A stretch of 64,000 nucleotides of DNA from Streptomyces sp. YIM 130001 (GTDB lineage: Bacteria > Actinomycetota > Actinomycetes > Streptomycetales > Streptomycetaceae). The notes beneath the pieces are model-generated. The model ran no database searches. It saw only the letters and a program-made list of their open reading frames with translations, and had not been told where the DNA came from. The position numbers were made by a program, and so were the translations under genes. Numbering within the stretch: the stretch's first letter is position 1; each line of letters begins with the position of its first letter. Shown piece by piece: positions 55,435 through 63,779 of the stretch. Location: contig NZ_KZ984556.1 of NCBI RefSeq assembly GCF_003574445.1, forward strand, positions 62,001 through 126,000, in the 5' to 3' direction.

Positions 55435-55662
55435 ATGTTCGGGCTCAGCGAGATCGCTCTGCTTCTGCTCGTCGTCATCGTGGTGGTCGGGGTGAAGAAA
55501 CTGCCCGGCCTCACCCGCTCCGCCGGCAAGGCCACCCGCATCCTCAAGAGCGAGAAGCGCGCGATGAAGGACGCCGACGAGGGCCGGGCAGCGCCCGGCG
55601 CCGGCCGAGTCATCGAGGGACGGGTCGTTCAGCCGCCCGCCGACCGTCCGTCGGACGACTGA
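55435..55662 (+). CDS. tatA: Twin-arginine translocase subunit TatA
   Basis: This 75-residue protein has a single N-terminal transmembrane helix (EIALLLLVVIVVVG, residues 6-19), the TatA hinge VKKLPGLTRSAGKATRIL, an amphipathic helix and a charged C-terminal tail. TatA forms the pore or membrane-weakening component for folded Tat substrates such as the amidase and sugar-binding protein in this window. TatB/TatE variants look similar, but the short length favours TatA. Confidence 0.88.
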   Translation: MFGLSEIALLLLVVIVVVGVKKLPGLTRSAGKATRILKSEKRAMKDADEGRAAPGAGRVIEGRVVQPPADRPSDD

Positions 55663-55725
55663 AAACGTCCGACGGACGACCGGGCGAGCGCACTTCGCGT
55701 CGACGCGCGCACCGGGGCCGGAGCC

Positions 55726-56748
55726 TCAGACTCCCGCCCGGGTCGGCCCCACCAGTTCCGACAGCACGTCCTCCATCGTCACGAACCCGAGCACGACGCC
55801 CTCACCACCGGTCACGGCCGCCAGATGGCTGCCGTCGGCCCGCAGCGCGGTGAGCGTGTCGTCGAGCGGGGTGTCGATCCGTACCCGGGTGACCGGGTGC
55901 AGCGCGGTGGCCGGAAATGCCTGGTCGCGGTCGGCGACTCCGAGCGTGTCCTTGATGTGCAGGTAGCCGAGCAGCGCGCCGTTGCGTCCCGTGACCGGGA
56001 AGCGGGAGAATCCCGCCCCCGCCGCCAGCCGCTCCAGCCTGGCCGGTGTCGCCTCCTCCGTCACCGTCACGAACGTCCCGGCCGGCACCAGGATCTCGCC
56101 GACCGGCCGGGTGCCCAGCTCCAGGGCGTCCCGCAGCCGCTCACTGTCCGCCGAGGACAGCAGCCCCGCCTCGCTGGAGTCGGCGACCATCCGGGCGAGT
56201 TGGTCGTCGGTGAAGACCGACTCCACCTCGTCCTTGGGCTCGACCCGCAGCAGCCGCAGCAGGGCGTTGGCGAAGGCGTTGATACCGAACACCACCGGAC
56301 GCAGCGCCCTGGTCAGCCCGACCAGCGGCGGACCGAGCACCAGCGCGGTCTTCGCCGGCTCGGACAGGGCGATGTTCTTCGGCACCATCTCGCCGATGAG
56401 CATGTGCAGATACGTCGCGATGGCGAGCGCGATCACGAACGAGATCGGGTGCACCAGACCGCCCGGCACATGCGCCGCCTCGAAACCCGGCTCGAGGAGA
56501 TGCGCGATGGCGGGTTCAGCCACGGCACCGAGGACCAGCGAGGACACCGTGATGCCGAGCTGAGCCGTGGCCATCACGGCCGACAGATGCTCGAGACCCC
56601 AGAGCGTGATGCGCGCGGACCGGTGGCCCTCGCGCGCCTGCGGCTCGATCTGGCTGCGGCGCACCGAGATCAGGGCGAACTCGGCGCCCACGAAGAAGGC
56701 GTTGGTCACCAGGGTGAGCGCACCGATGAAGAGCTGCAGCGTGGTCAT
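55726..56748 (-). CDS. CNNM/DUF21-CBS transport protein (CorC-less)
   Basis: This 340-residue membrane protein has a DUF21/CNNM domain (MTTLQLFIGALTLVTNAFFVGAEFALISVRR, residues 1-31, and further helices to about 200) and two CBS domains. It ends soon after the second CBS and lacks the CorC_HlyC domain present in its neighbour. Members influence magnesium or other divalent cation flux. Its start overlaps the stop of the upstream paralogue by 4 nt (ATGA). Confidence 0.87.
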   Translation of the reverse strand: MTTLQLFIGALTLVTNAFFVGAEFALISVRRSQIEPQAREGHRSARITLWGLEHLSAVMATAQLGITVSSLVLGAVAEPAIAHLLEPGFEAAHVPGGLVHPISFVIALAIATYLHMLIGEMVPKNIALSEPAKTALVLGPPLVGLTRALRPVVFGINAFANALLRLLRVEPKDEVESVFTDDQLARMVADSSEAGLLSSADSERLRDALELGTRPVGEILVPAGTFVTVTEEATPARLERLAAGAGFSRFPVTGRNGALLGYLHIKDTLGVADRDQAFPATALHPVTRVRIDTPLDDTLTALRADGSHLAAVTGGEGVVLGFVTMEDVLSELVGPTRAGV

Positions 56749-58127
56749 CGCGCGGCCCCCTGCTTCTCCTGGCTCGGCACCAGGACCGGTGTCGGCCCGG
56801 CCGCGGTGGCCTCGGGCCCGGCGTGGGGCGTCGGTTCCGTGAGATGGACCCGGTCGGCCCGGTGGTGCTCGACCTCCTGGACCTCCAGACGCCAGCCGTC
56901 GAGCTCGAGGGCGTCCCCCTTCGCGGGGATACGGGCGAGCTGGGTGGCGATCAGTCCGGCCACCGTCTCGTACGGGCCGTCCGGGGCGTGCATCCCGATC
57001 GCGGCGAGCTGGTCGATCCGGACGCCGCCGTCGGCCGCCCACACGGTCCGGCCGTCCTCCGCCGCGCCGGAGGGCACCAGGTCGGGAAGCTCCACCGGGT
57101 CGTGCTCGTCCCGCACCTCGCCGACCACCTCCTCGACGATGTCCTCGACCGTGGCGACACCGGCGGTGCCGCCGTACTCGTCGATGATCACGGCCATCGT
57201 GCGGGTCTCCCGCAGCCGCTCGAGCAGCCGGTCCGCGGGCAGGCTGTCCGGCACCAGAAGCGGCGCGGTGGCCAGCTCCGTGACGGAGGTGCGCTGCCGG
57301 TCGGCGGGCTCGAGAGCCAGTACGTCACGGATGTGCACGGTGCCGACGACCTCGTCGAGCGAGTCCCGGTAGACCGGGAAACGGGACAGGCCGGTGGCAT
57401 GCGTGAGGGTCGCCGCGTCCGCCGCGGTGGCCCGTGCGTCCAGGGCGCAGACGTCGACCCGGGGCGTCATGACGTTCTGCGCACTCAGCTCGTGCAGATG
57501 CAGCGTCCGTACGAACAGCTCCGCCGAGTCGGCCTCGATCGCGCCCTCGGCCGCGGAGTGCCGGGCCAGGGCGATCAGTTCGTCGGGGGTGCGGACGGAT
57601 GCCAGCTCCTCGGCCGGCTCCAGGCCGACACGGCGCAGGAAGCGGTTCGCCGTGTTGTTGAGGTGCCGGATGAACGGGCCGAAGGCGGTGGTGAAGCCGC
57701 GCTGCGGGCCCGCCACCACCTTGGCGACGGCTACCGGCCGGGAGATCGCCCAGTTCTTCGGGACCAGCTCGCCGACCACCATCAGGACGACGGTGGAGAT
57801 GGCGACGCCGAGCAGTGTGGCGGTGGTGGACGCGGCCGAGCCGAGACCCAGCGCCTCGAGGGGTCCGCGGATCAGTGTCGCGAGCGAGGGCTCGGCGAGC
57901 ATGCCGATCACCAGCGAGGTGACGGTGATGCCCAGCTGGGCGCCGGAGAGCTGCAGGGTCAGGGAGCGGGCGGCCTTCAGGGCGCCGTCGGCACCCCGCT
58001 CACCCGCCGCGGCGGCCTTCTCGAGGTCGGTGCGCTCGACCGTGGTCAGCGAGAACTCGGCTGCGACGAACACTGCGCAGGCAAGTGTGAGGAGCAGGGC
58101 CAGGAGCAGGAGGACCACTTCGCTCAC
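56745..58127 (-). CDS. CNNM/DUF21-CBS-CorC_HlyC transport protein
   Basis: This 460-residue protein has an N-terminal DUF21 (LALLLTLACAVFVAAEFSLTTVER near 8-31), two CBS domains (RFPVYRDSLDEVVGTVHIRDVLAL near 250) and a C-terminal CorC_HlyC domain (DGPYETVAGLIATQLARIPAKGD near 380). It is paralogous to the downstream gene. The two probably form a heteromeric cation exporter or sensor. Confidence 0.88.
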   Translation of the reverse strand: MSEVVLLLLALLLTLACAVFVAAEFSLTTVERTDLEKAAAAGERGADGALKAARSLTLQLSGAQLGITVTSLVIGMLAEPSLATLIRGPLEALGLGSAASTTATLLGVAISTVVLMVVGELVPKNWAISRPVAVAKVVAGPQRGFTTAFGPFIRHLNNTANRFLRRVGLEPAEELASVRTPDELIALARHSAAEGAIEADSAELFVRTLHLHELSAQNVMTPRVDVCALDARATAADAATLTHATGLSRFPVYRDSLDEVVGTVHIRDVLALEPADRQRTSVTELATAPLLVPDSLPADRLLERLRETRTMAVIIDEYGGTAGVATVEDIVEEVVGEVRDEHDPVELPDLVPSGAAEDGRTVWAADGGVRIDQLAAIGMHAPDGPYETVAGLIATQLARIPAKGDALELDGWRLEVQEVEHHRADRVHLTEPTPHAGPEATAAGPTPVLVPSQEKQGAAR

Positions 58128-58664
58128 CGTGCCACCCCCGCCGGCGCGCTGAAGGCCGCTGTGGCCTGTGGGCAGGGATGGTCACGGCTGGTACTGGGAG
58201 GCTCACCCATTGCGGGTCCGTGGCTCCTTCGGGGTTCTCGGTCGGGTGGACCATGTGCTGGCGGGACGGCTGGGTCCCTTTGGTGATTGTAAAAGACCAG
58301 CAAAGATCGCTGCCAGAGACGCCGGGCGCCGAATTTCCGGACCGGGCCGCTCCAGGACCGCTCTGCTGGCACTGCTGGGGTGCATATGGTGCGGGAACTG
58401 CTGTGTGACAGTGATGAACGGGCCGGGCGGACCGATTGTTCCCGGCCACCACCGGCCGCCCGATCGACCGCCCGATCGACCGCCCGCCCGACCGCCGCGC
58501 TCTCGGCGGCCTTGCGCCCGCCCGGCCCGCCCGGTGTCCGAGTTCCGCCGTTCACCCTGGCCCGTGGTTTCCCGCCGCCGGTGCCGGGCATCGCCCCGAG
58601 TGAAGTACCCGCCCGATCGCACCAGTTCGGCGGGGGTGAGGCCGTACTGAGCAAGGAGGCGCCC
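58128..58664. other. 537-bp gap with short tandem repeats
   Basis: This gap between the CNNM pair and the GH25 gene contains a 12-bp tandem repeat CGCCCGATCGAC (two exact copies, one altered) at 58457-58492. An in-frame extension of GH25 from 58380 is rejected because it is Arg/Pro/Ala-rich and lacks any domain or good start. The leftward CNNM promoter should lie near 58130-58200. Confidence 0.5.
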
Positions 58665-59219
58665 ATGCTGCACGGCATCGATGTGAGTGCGTACCAGTCG
58701 TCGTTCGACACGGACGGTGTGGACTTCGTGATCGTCAAGGCGACGGAGGGTCGCTCGTACATCAACCCGCGCATGGCCGCGCAGGTGTCGCGGGCCCGCG
58801 ACGCGGGCTGCGTGGTCGGCTTCTACCACTTCCTGTGGCCGGACAACATCAAGGCCCAGGCGGAGTATTTCGTCGGCAAGGCGGGCGAGAAGAAGGGCGA
58901 CCTGCTCGCCTGCGACTGGGAACGCAACGGCGAGGGCAGCCACGCGAGCAACGCCCAGAAGGACCAGTTCATCAAGGAGGTGAAGCGCCTCAGGCCGAGT
59001 CACCGGGTCGTCCTCTACACGAACCGCGACTTCTGGCTGAACGTCGACACGACGTCCTACGCGGGCGACGGCCTCTGGATCGCCGACTACGTCACGGCGG
59101 GCAAGCCCCGCATCGAGGCCGACTGGCGCTTCCACCAGTACACCGACACTCCCCTGGACAAGAACGTCGCGGACTTCGCCTCGAAGGACGCCCTGAGCAA
59201 GTGGGCCGTGATCGACTGA
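58665..59219 (+). CDS. GH25 muramidase-like protein without export signal
   Basis: This 184-residue GH25 domain begins MLHGIDVSAYQ with its catalytic-type Asp near residue 6 and keeps VDFVIVKATEGRSYINP near 20 and the DWE pair in LLACDWERNGEG near 84. It ends HQYTDTP...VADFASKD. GH25 enzymes cleave peptidoglycan outside the cell, but there is no signal peptide; the ATG at 58665 is well supported by CAAGGAGGCG. Release might require lysis or a non-classical route. A hairpin terminator follows at 59247-59273. Confidence 0.83.
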   Translation: MLHGIDVSAYQSSFDTDGVDFVIVKATEGRSYINPRMAAQVSRARDAGCVVGFYHFLWPDNIKAQAEYFVGKAGEKKGDLLACDWERNGEGSHASNAQKDQFIKEVKRLRPSHRVVLYTNRDFWLNVDTTSYAGDGLWIADYVTAGKPRIEADWRFHQYTDTPLDKNVADFASKDALSKWAVID

Positions 59220-59246
59220 CATCCGGCACGGCATCGGACACGGCGA

Positions 59247-59273
59247 CGGGGCCCGCCCAACGGACGGGCCCCG
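59247..59273. terminator. Bidirectional terminator between GH25 and EF-hand genes
   Basis: CGGGGCCCG (59247-59255) and CGGGCCCCG (59265-59273) form a perfect 9-bp stem with a 9-nt loop between the converging genes. No U-tract is present. Confidence 0.7.
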
Positions 59274-59282
59274 CACCGTTGT

Positions 59283-59501
59283 TCAGGCCGACTTGCTGAC
59301 GTGCGCCCAGAACTCGTCGAAGGAGAGCAGGCCGTCCTTGTTGGTGTCCATCGACCCGATCACTGCCTGCGCCACGGAGCCGGAGACCTGGTAGTCGCCG
59401 AGCTCCACCATGGCGCTCGAGAACTCGTCCGCGGTGATGAAACCGTCCGCATTGGCATCGAACCGCTCGAACGTCTTACGCGCCTCGTCGATGTCCGCCA
59501 C
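59283..59501 (-). CDS. Small EF-hand (calmodulin-like) calcium-binding protein
   Basis: This 72-residue protein consists almost entirely of two EF-hands, with 12-residue calcium loops DANADGFITADE (about 15-26) and DTNKDGLLSFDE (about 51-62) carrying Asp at 1, Asn/Asp at 3 and 5, and Glu at 12. Such calerythrin-like proteins buffer or sense calcium in actinomycetes. It has its own leftward start and converges on the GH25 gene. Confidence 0.9.
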   Translation of the reverse strand: MADIDEARKTFERFDANADGFITADEFSSAMVELGDYQVSGSVAQAVIGSMDTNKDGLLSFDEFWAHVSKSA

Positions 59502-59637
59502 AGGATCCTCCCCGATTGTCGCCCAACTGGAACGACCAGATTATCGGCCCGCCCTGCGGCAGAATGCCCGGGCCGTGGCCAACGCGGCAAAGCAAGGGCC
59601 GCGCGAGTCAACACCCCGCATCGACAGAGGAGTTCCG

Positions 59638-60276
59638 ATGACCGGACTGCCTGCGATCCTCGATGCGGCGGCGCACGGCCGCTTCCCCGCGGCGGACGGT
59701 TCGGTCACCGTCGTCCCGCAGCCGGACCGCAGGGACGCGGGGGTGATCGCGTTCACCGCGCACTCGGTGGTGTTCACCGACGAGGATCCGCAGTGGGTGC
59801 GCGAGACTCTCGCGGGCCTGGACTGCGACACCCTGGCCGCCACCATGAACCCGCGCTTCCTGGCCGCGTTGATGGACCGCACCGGCCGTGCCATGGACAC
59901 CGTCGACCTGCTGACCGTCTCGGACGCCCTGCCGGGTCCGCCCCCGATCCCCCTCGTGGAGACCGACGAGGCCGCTCACCCACGGGTGGTACGCGCCCAC
60001 AAGCACCGCGACGGCGTACGCATGTGGACCTGCGACGACGGGCTGCTCACACTCGGCCGGGGTGTCGCAGGACGCTGGGAGGCCTCGATCGAGGTGGCCG
60101 AGGGAGCCCGGCACCGCGGCACCGGGCGCGCCCTCGCGACGGCGGCCCGACACCTGGTGCCCGACGGCGGCGTGGTGTGGGCCCAGCAGTCGCCGGGCAA
60201 TGCGCGCAGCGTGCGGGTCTTCCAGGCTGCCGGGTTCCGGCCGGTCGGCTCGGAGGCCGTACTCTTCGCCCGCTGA
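59638..60276 (+). CDS. GNAT-family N-acetyltransferase
   Basis: This 212-residue protein has a C-terminal GNAT fold with the acetyl-CoA loop GARHRGTGRALATAARHLV near 158-176, then QSPGNARSVRVFQAAGFRPVG. The N-terminal half is a second, GNAT-like or unrelated module. The substrate is unknown. The ATG at 59638 follows AGAGGAG. Confidence 0.82.
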   Translation: MTGLPAILDAAAHGRFPAADGSVTVVPQPDRRDAGVIAFTAHSVVFTDEDPQWVRETLAGLDCDTLAATMNPRFLAALMDRTGRAMDTVDLLTVSDALPGPPPIPLVETDEAAHPRVVRAHKHRDGVRMWTCDDGLLTLGRGVAGRWEASIEVAEGARHRGTGRALATAARHLVPDGGVVWAQQSPGNARSVRVFQAAGFRPVGSEAVLFAR

Positions 60277-60655
60277 GCGGCGATCGGCCCGCACTCGCAC
60301 CACAGCGGTCCAGTGGTGCGGTACACCGGGGAGCCGCCCGCCGCGACGCACCCCCGACTCCGAGCGTTCATACATCACAGGGCATTCTTAACCGGCATTT
60401 ACAAGGTGGGTGCCGCAGATCACCAAGGATTCACCGTCGAGTGGTACCCATATGCCCGTATTGACGCGTAAGTGAATTTGGGTGCGATGACCCCCGTCTG
60501 CCATAGTCGTGCCGGCGACCCCCTTGACCCGGGCCAGGTCGACAGCGGCCGTGGATCCCACCCCCGAAGATCCTCGGCGCATCACACAGAAGCCCCCGTG
60601 GCGCCCCACCAAGGCGCGAGGGGGCTTCTGTGCGCCAGGGGCCGCTCGGCGACCG
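60277..60655. other. 379-bp gap with long hairpin
   Basis: This intergenic region contains the 13-bp stem hairpin at 60585-60632 (see separate entry) just after the stop of the leftward HATPase gene. It also has an A/T-richer stretch near 60450-60500 unlike the flanking DNA. No gene or RNA family is recognised. Confidence 0.5.
60585..60632. terminator. Perfect 13-bp hairpin terminator
   Basis: CACAGAAGCCCCC (60585-60597) and GGGGGCTTCTGTG (60620-60632) pair exactly around a 22-nt loop that contains its own GCGC pairing. It lies 24 bp past the stop of the leftward HATPase gene. There is no U-tract on either strand. Confidence 0.8.
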
Positions 60656-61165
60656 TCAGCGGTCGCGGTCGGCGACGCGCATCTCGAACCAGGTGGTCTT
60701 GCCGCGCGGCAACAGATCCACGCCCCAGCGGTCGGAGAGTTTGTCCACCAGGAACAGCCCTCGGCCACTGACGTCCATCTCGTGCACCGGCATCAGGCAC
60801 GGCAGCCCGCGCGAGGGGTCGCGCACCTCGACGCGGAGCCAGCCCCGACGGCGGAGCATCCGGAGTCCGAAGACGCGTGCGCCGGTGTGCCGTACGGCAT
60901 TGCCGACGAGTTCCGAGACGAGCAGTACGGCGACCTCGGCGGTACCGGGCGAGAGCGCCCACTGGCGCAGCACGACGATCTGGGTGAGGCGGCGGGCGGT
61001 GCCCGCGGACTCGGGGCGCGAGGGCAGCGGCACCTCGGCCTCGGTCGGGTTGCCGAACAACTCCAGTGCTTTCACGGCCCGTTCGTCCTCGACCGCGGGG
61101 GTCCAGCGCGCGACGGTGGCACCTTCGTGCCGCCGCGTCTGCTCGCCACCCTCCAGCCCCGCCAT
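60656..61165 (-). CDS. HATPase-domain anti-sigma/regulatory kinase-like protein
   Basis: This 169-residue protein has a HATPase_c-type ATP-binding domain with N-box SELVGNAVRHTGARVFGLR near 88, G1 box DPSRGLPCLMP near 120 and GRGLFLVDKLSDRWGVDLL near 138. Such stand-alone proteins usually bind and inhibit sigma factors or anti-anti-sigma partners in streptomycetes. The chosen ATG at 61165 opens MAGLEGGEQ. Confidence 0.85.
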   Translation of the reverse strand: MAGLEGGEQTRRHEGATVARWTPAVEDERAVKALELFGNPTEAEVPLPSRPESAGTARRLTQIVVLRQWALSPGTAEVAVLLVSELVGNAVRHTGARVFGLRMLRRRGWLRVEVRDPSRGLPCLMPVHEMDVSGRGLFLVDKLSDRWGVDLLPRGKTTWFEMRVADRDR

Positions 61166-61481
61166 GGATCCATCATGGCCGCCCAGCGGGCCTTCTGTGG
61201 CCGTTCCTGGGGAATACGCCCCCCGGAAGCAACCGTTCCGGTGGTCCCGATCGGCATATGCCCACGGCACTTAGACCCCTCCCAGAGCCCATCCGACCTG
61301 CGATAACAGGGAGTTCGAAGGTGATCACAGAACGTGGGTCCACCGTAAGGGTTAAGGCTCCCTTAAGGTTGACATAACGTCAACAAGGCGGCCTGCGCGG
61401 CCTGTTCGGGATGGTCCGGACGGGCCGCAGCACCCGTCCGGATCCTCAATCCGATGCGCGCCGAACGCAGTTGATCAAGCG
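61166..61481. promoter_or_regulatory. Upstream region with GTTGAC...GTCAAC inverted repeat
   Basis: This 316-bp gap between the HATPase start and the enoyl-CoA hydratase stop contains GTTGAC-ataac-GTCAAC (61368-61384, exact 6-bp arms). It also has a double TTAAGG around 61352-61368, including the 8-bp palindrome CCTTAAGG. A promoter or regulator site is likely; no regulator is assigned. Confidence 0.45.
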
Positions 61482-62249
61482 TCAGAGGAACTTCGCCTTG
61501 CCCGGGCCCTCCTCGACGAAGCTCCGCATCCCGCGCTCACGGTCCTCGGTGGCGAACAGCCCGGCGAACCAGTTGCGTTCGACGGTCAGGCCCGTCTCGA
61601 TGTCCGTCTCCAGTCCGGCATCGACGGACTCCTTGGCGGCCCGCAACGCGAGCGCGGGCCCCTTCGCCAGCTTCGCGGCCCAGGCGTGCGCGGCCTCGTA
61701 GACCTCGGCCGCGGGGACCACGCGGTCCACCAGGCCGAGCGAGAGCGCCTCGTCCGCCTTGACCTGCCGGCCGGTGAAGATCAGGTCCTTGGCGCGGGAC
61801 GGCCCGATGAGCCGGGACAGACGCTGGGTGCCGCCGGCACCGGGGATCAGGCCGAGCAGGATCTCCGGCTGGCCGAACCTGGCGTTGTCCCCGGCGATCC
61901 GGTAGTCCGCGCAGAGCGCCAACTCGCAGCCGCCGCCGAGCGCGTACCCGCTGACCGCGGCGACCACGGGCTTGGGGATACGGGCCACCGCGGTGAACGA
62001 CTCCTGCAGGGCGCGGGACCGCACGACCATCGCCGCGTGGTCCATCTCCTGCATCTCCTTGATGTCCGCGCCGGCCGCGAACACCTTCTCGCCGCCGTGG
62101 ACGATCACGGCGCGCACGTCGTCCCGGCGTGCGGCCTCCTCGGCCAGCTCCTTGAGGCGGTCCTGAATGGCGACGTCGAGCGCGTTCATCGGCGGCCGGT
62201 CGAGACGGATCGTGCCGACGCCTTCGGATACTTCGAGAGTCACGGTCAT
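61482..62249 (-). CDS. Enoyl-CoA hydratase/isomerase
   Basis: This 255-residue crotonase-fold enzyme hydrates enoyl-CoA in fatty-acid or aromatic degradation. Characteristic segments are NALDVAIQDRL near 23, the oxyanion FAAGADIKEM near 58, the catalytic-type Glu in GGGCELALCADYRIAG (about 106-121) and the second in FGQPEILLGLIPGAGGTQRL. It is leftward with no close operon partner; its exact substrate is unknown. Confidence 0.93.
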   Translation of the reverse strand: MTVTLEVSEGVGTIRLDRPPMNALDVAIQDRLKELAEEAARRDDVRAVIVHGGEKVFAAGADIKEMQEMDHAAMVVRSRALQESFTAVARIPKPVVAAVSGYALGGGCELALCADYRIAGDNARFGQPEILLGLIPGAGGTQRLSRLIGPSRAKDLIFTGRQVKADEALSLGLVDRVVPAAEVYEAAHAWAAKLAKGPALALRAAKESVDAGLETDIETGLTVERNWFAGLFATEDRERGMRSFVEEGPGKAKFL

Positions 62250-62280
62250 GGGGGGCAGGTTAATGCCCGTTCACAGATCG

Positions 62281-62315
62281 GGGCCCGGTGCGGTGAGTCA
62301 CACCGCACCGGGCCC
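62281..62315. terminator. Perfect 15-bp stem terminator
   Basis: GGGCCCGGTGCGGTG (62281-62295) and CACCGCACCGGGCCC (62301-62315) pair exactly around a 5-nt loop. It lies 31 bp past the stop of the leftward L,D-transpeptidase gene. Confidence 0.9.
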
Positions 62316-62345
62316 CCGAGTAGCTGGGCAACGACCTTCAGGCCG

Positions 62346-63617
62346 TCACTTCTCCCACTTGTCCCAGTCCAGGTTCCAGGCGTTCAGGCCGTTGTGCCAC
62401 TGGACCTGCTTGTCCTTGGAGTTCTTGACCACGACCACGTCGCCGATCATGGAATTGCCGTAGAACCAGGCGGACGGGGTCTTCTTGTCGCCGCCCCCGC
62501 GGGCGTCGCGCAGGCCGACGCATCCGTGGCTGACGTTGTCCGCGCCGAACGTCGACGGAGCCGCCCAGTAGTTGCCGTGTATGAAGGTGCCCGAGGTGGA
62601 CAGGCGCATCGCGTGCGGGACGTCCTTGATGTCGTACTCGCCGCCGAAGCCGACGGTCTCGCCGTTCATGCGGGTCACCTTGAGCTTCTCGGTGATGACC
62701 ATCTGGCCGTTGTACGTCGTGGTGCCCGGGGCGCCCGCGGTGATCGGGATGGTCTTGATGACCTTGCCGTCCCGCTCGATCTTCATCTTCTTGGACTTGG
62801 CGTCGACGGTGGAGACCTGGCTGCGGCCGATGGTGAACGACACCGACTTGGACTGCTTGCCGTAGACGCCGGGGCGGCCCTCGACGCCGTCCAGGTTGAG
62901 CCGGACCTTCACCTCGGTGCCGGGCTTCCAGTACTCCTCGGGGCGGAAGTCGATGCGGTCGTTGCCGTACCACTTGTGGCGGATCTCGACCTTGGGCGTC
63001 GAGGTGATCTCGATGGCGTTCTCGACGTCCTCGGGCTTGGTGATGCCCCGGGTGAAGTTGACGGAGAACGGCATCCCGACACCGACCTTCGTGCCGTCCT
63101 CGGGCGTGAAGTGGCCGACGAAGGTGTTCTGCGGGGTCAGGGTCGTGAAGGTGGTGTCCTTCGCGGACTCGCGCCCCTCGGAGTCCTTCGCGGTCGCGTG
63201 CACCTTGTACTTGGTGGAGGCGGCGAGGTGGTGGGCCGGCTTCCAGGCCGCACCACTCTTGGTGATCTTGCCGTCTATGGTGTTGCCCTCGGCGTCGCTG
63301 ACCTCGACCTCGGTCAGCTTGCCCTTCTCCGCGGTGATCCGCAGCGCGCCGCTGGTGGCGACGGACTTGGCCTTGTCCTTCGGCGCGATGGCGACGACCG
63401 CTGCCGAGGGCTCGTTGTTCTTCTGCCGGCCCGCGCCCGCTCCGGACTTGTCGTCGTCGGAGTCCGAGCCTCCGCCGCCCCCGCAGGCGGTCACGGCGAA
63501 CAGCACCGTGGTGAGGAGGAGTCCGAGCGGACCACCGCGCCGCCCGCGCCGGCGCTGCTTCGCATCAACCGATGCCCCCGAGATCGGTCGCCCGTTCACG
63601 TATTTCTCCCCTCGCAC
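62346..63617 (-). CDS. L,D-transpeptidase lipoprotein (YkuD), copy 1
   Basis: This 423-residue enzyme is exported as a lipoprotein (GPLGLLLTTVLFAVTACGGG, lipobox VTAC near 42-45) and makes 3-3 peptidoglycan cross-links. Two Ig-like domains (about 90-280) precede the YkuD domain, whose catalytic segment ADNVSHGCVGLRDARG holds the nucleophile Cys. It ends WNLDWDKWEK, like its tandem neighbour. Confidence 0.93.
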   Translation of the reverse strand: MRGEKYVNGRPISGASVDAKQRRRGRRGGPLGLLLTTVLFAVTACGGGGGSDSDDDKSGAGAGRQKNNEPSAAVVAIAPKDKAKSVATSGALRITAEKGKLTEVEVSDAEGNTIDGKITKSGAAWKPAHHLAASTKYKVHATAKDSEGRESAKDTTFTTLTPQNTFVGHFTPEDGTKVGVGMPFSVNFTRGITKPEDVENAIEITSTPKVEIRHKWYGNDRIDFRPEEYWKPGTEVKVRLNLDGVEGRPGVYGKQSKSVSFTIGRSQVSTVDAKSKKMKIERDGKVIKTIPITAGAPGTTTYNGQMVITEKLKVTRMNGETVGFGGEYDIKDVPHAMRLSTSGTFIHGNYWAAPSTFGADNVSHGCVGLRDARGGGDKKTPSAWFYGNSMIGDVVVVKNSKDKQVQWHNGLNAWNLDWDKWEK

Positions 63618-63779
63618 GGCCTGGTCAGGCCCGCCCCAGCGCGATCGCGCACACTGCGATAGATAACCACAGCTCCTGCTTCAAGGAATCCCCCGCCGTG
63701 TCACCGTTCAGTCCCAACTGTGCGCACGGCGGGCGCCTTCCGGTCGCACCGGGTGAAGGGCCGTGCCAGGGCCGTCCGT

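Noticed and set aside
58380..58664. N-terminal extension of the GH25 protein
   Set aside because: The extra 95 residues are Arg/Pro/Ala-rich with short DNA repeats, and a good AAGGAGG site precedes the internal ATG at 58665.
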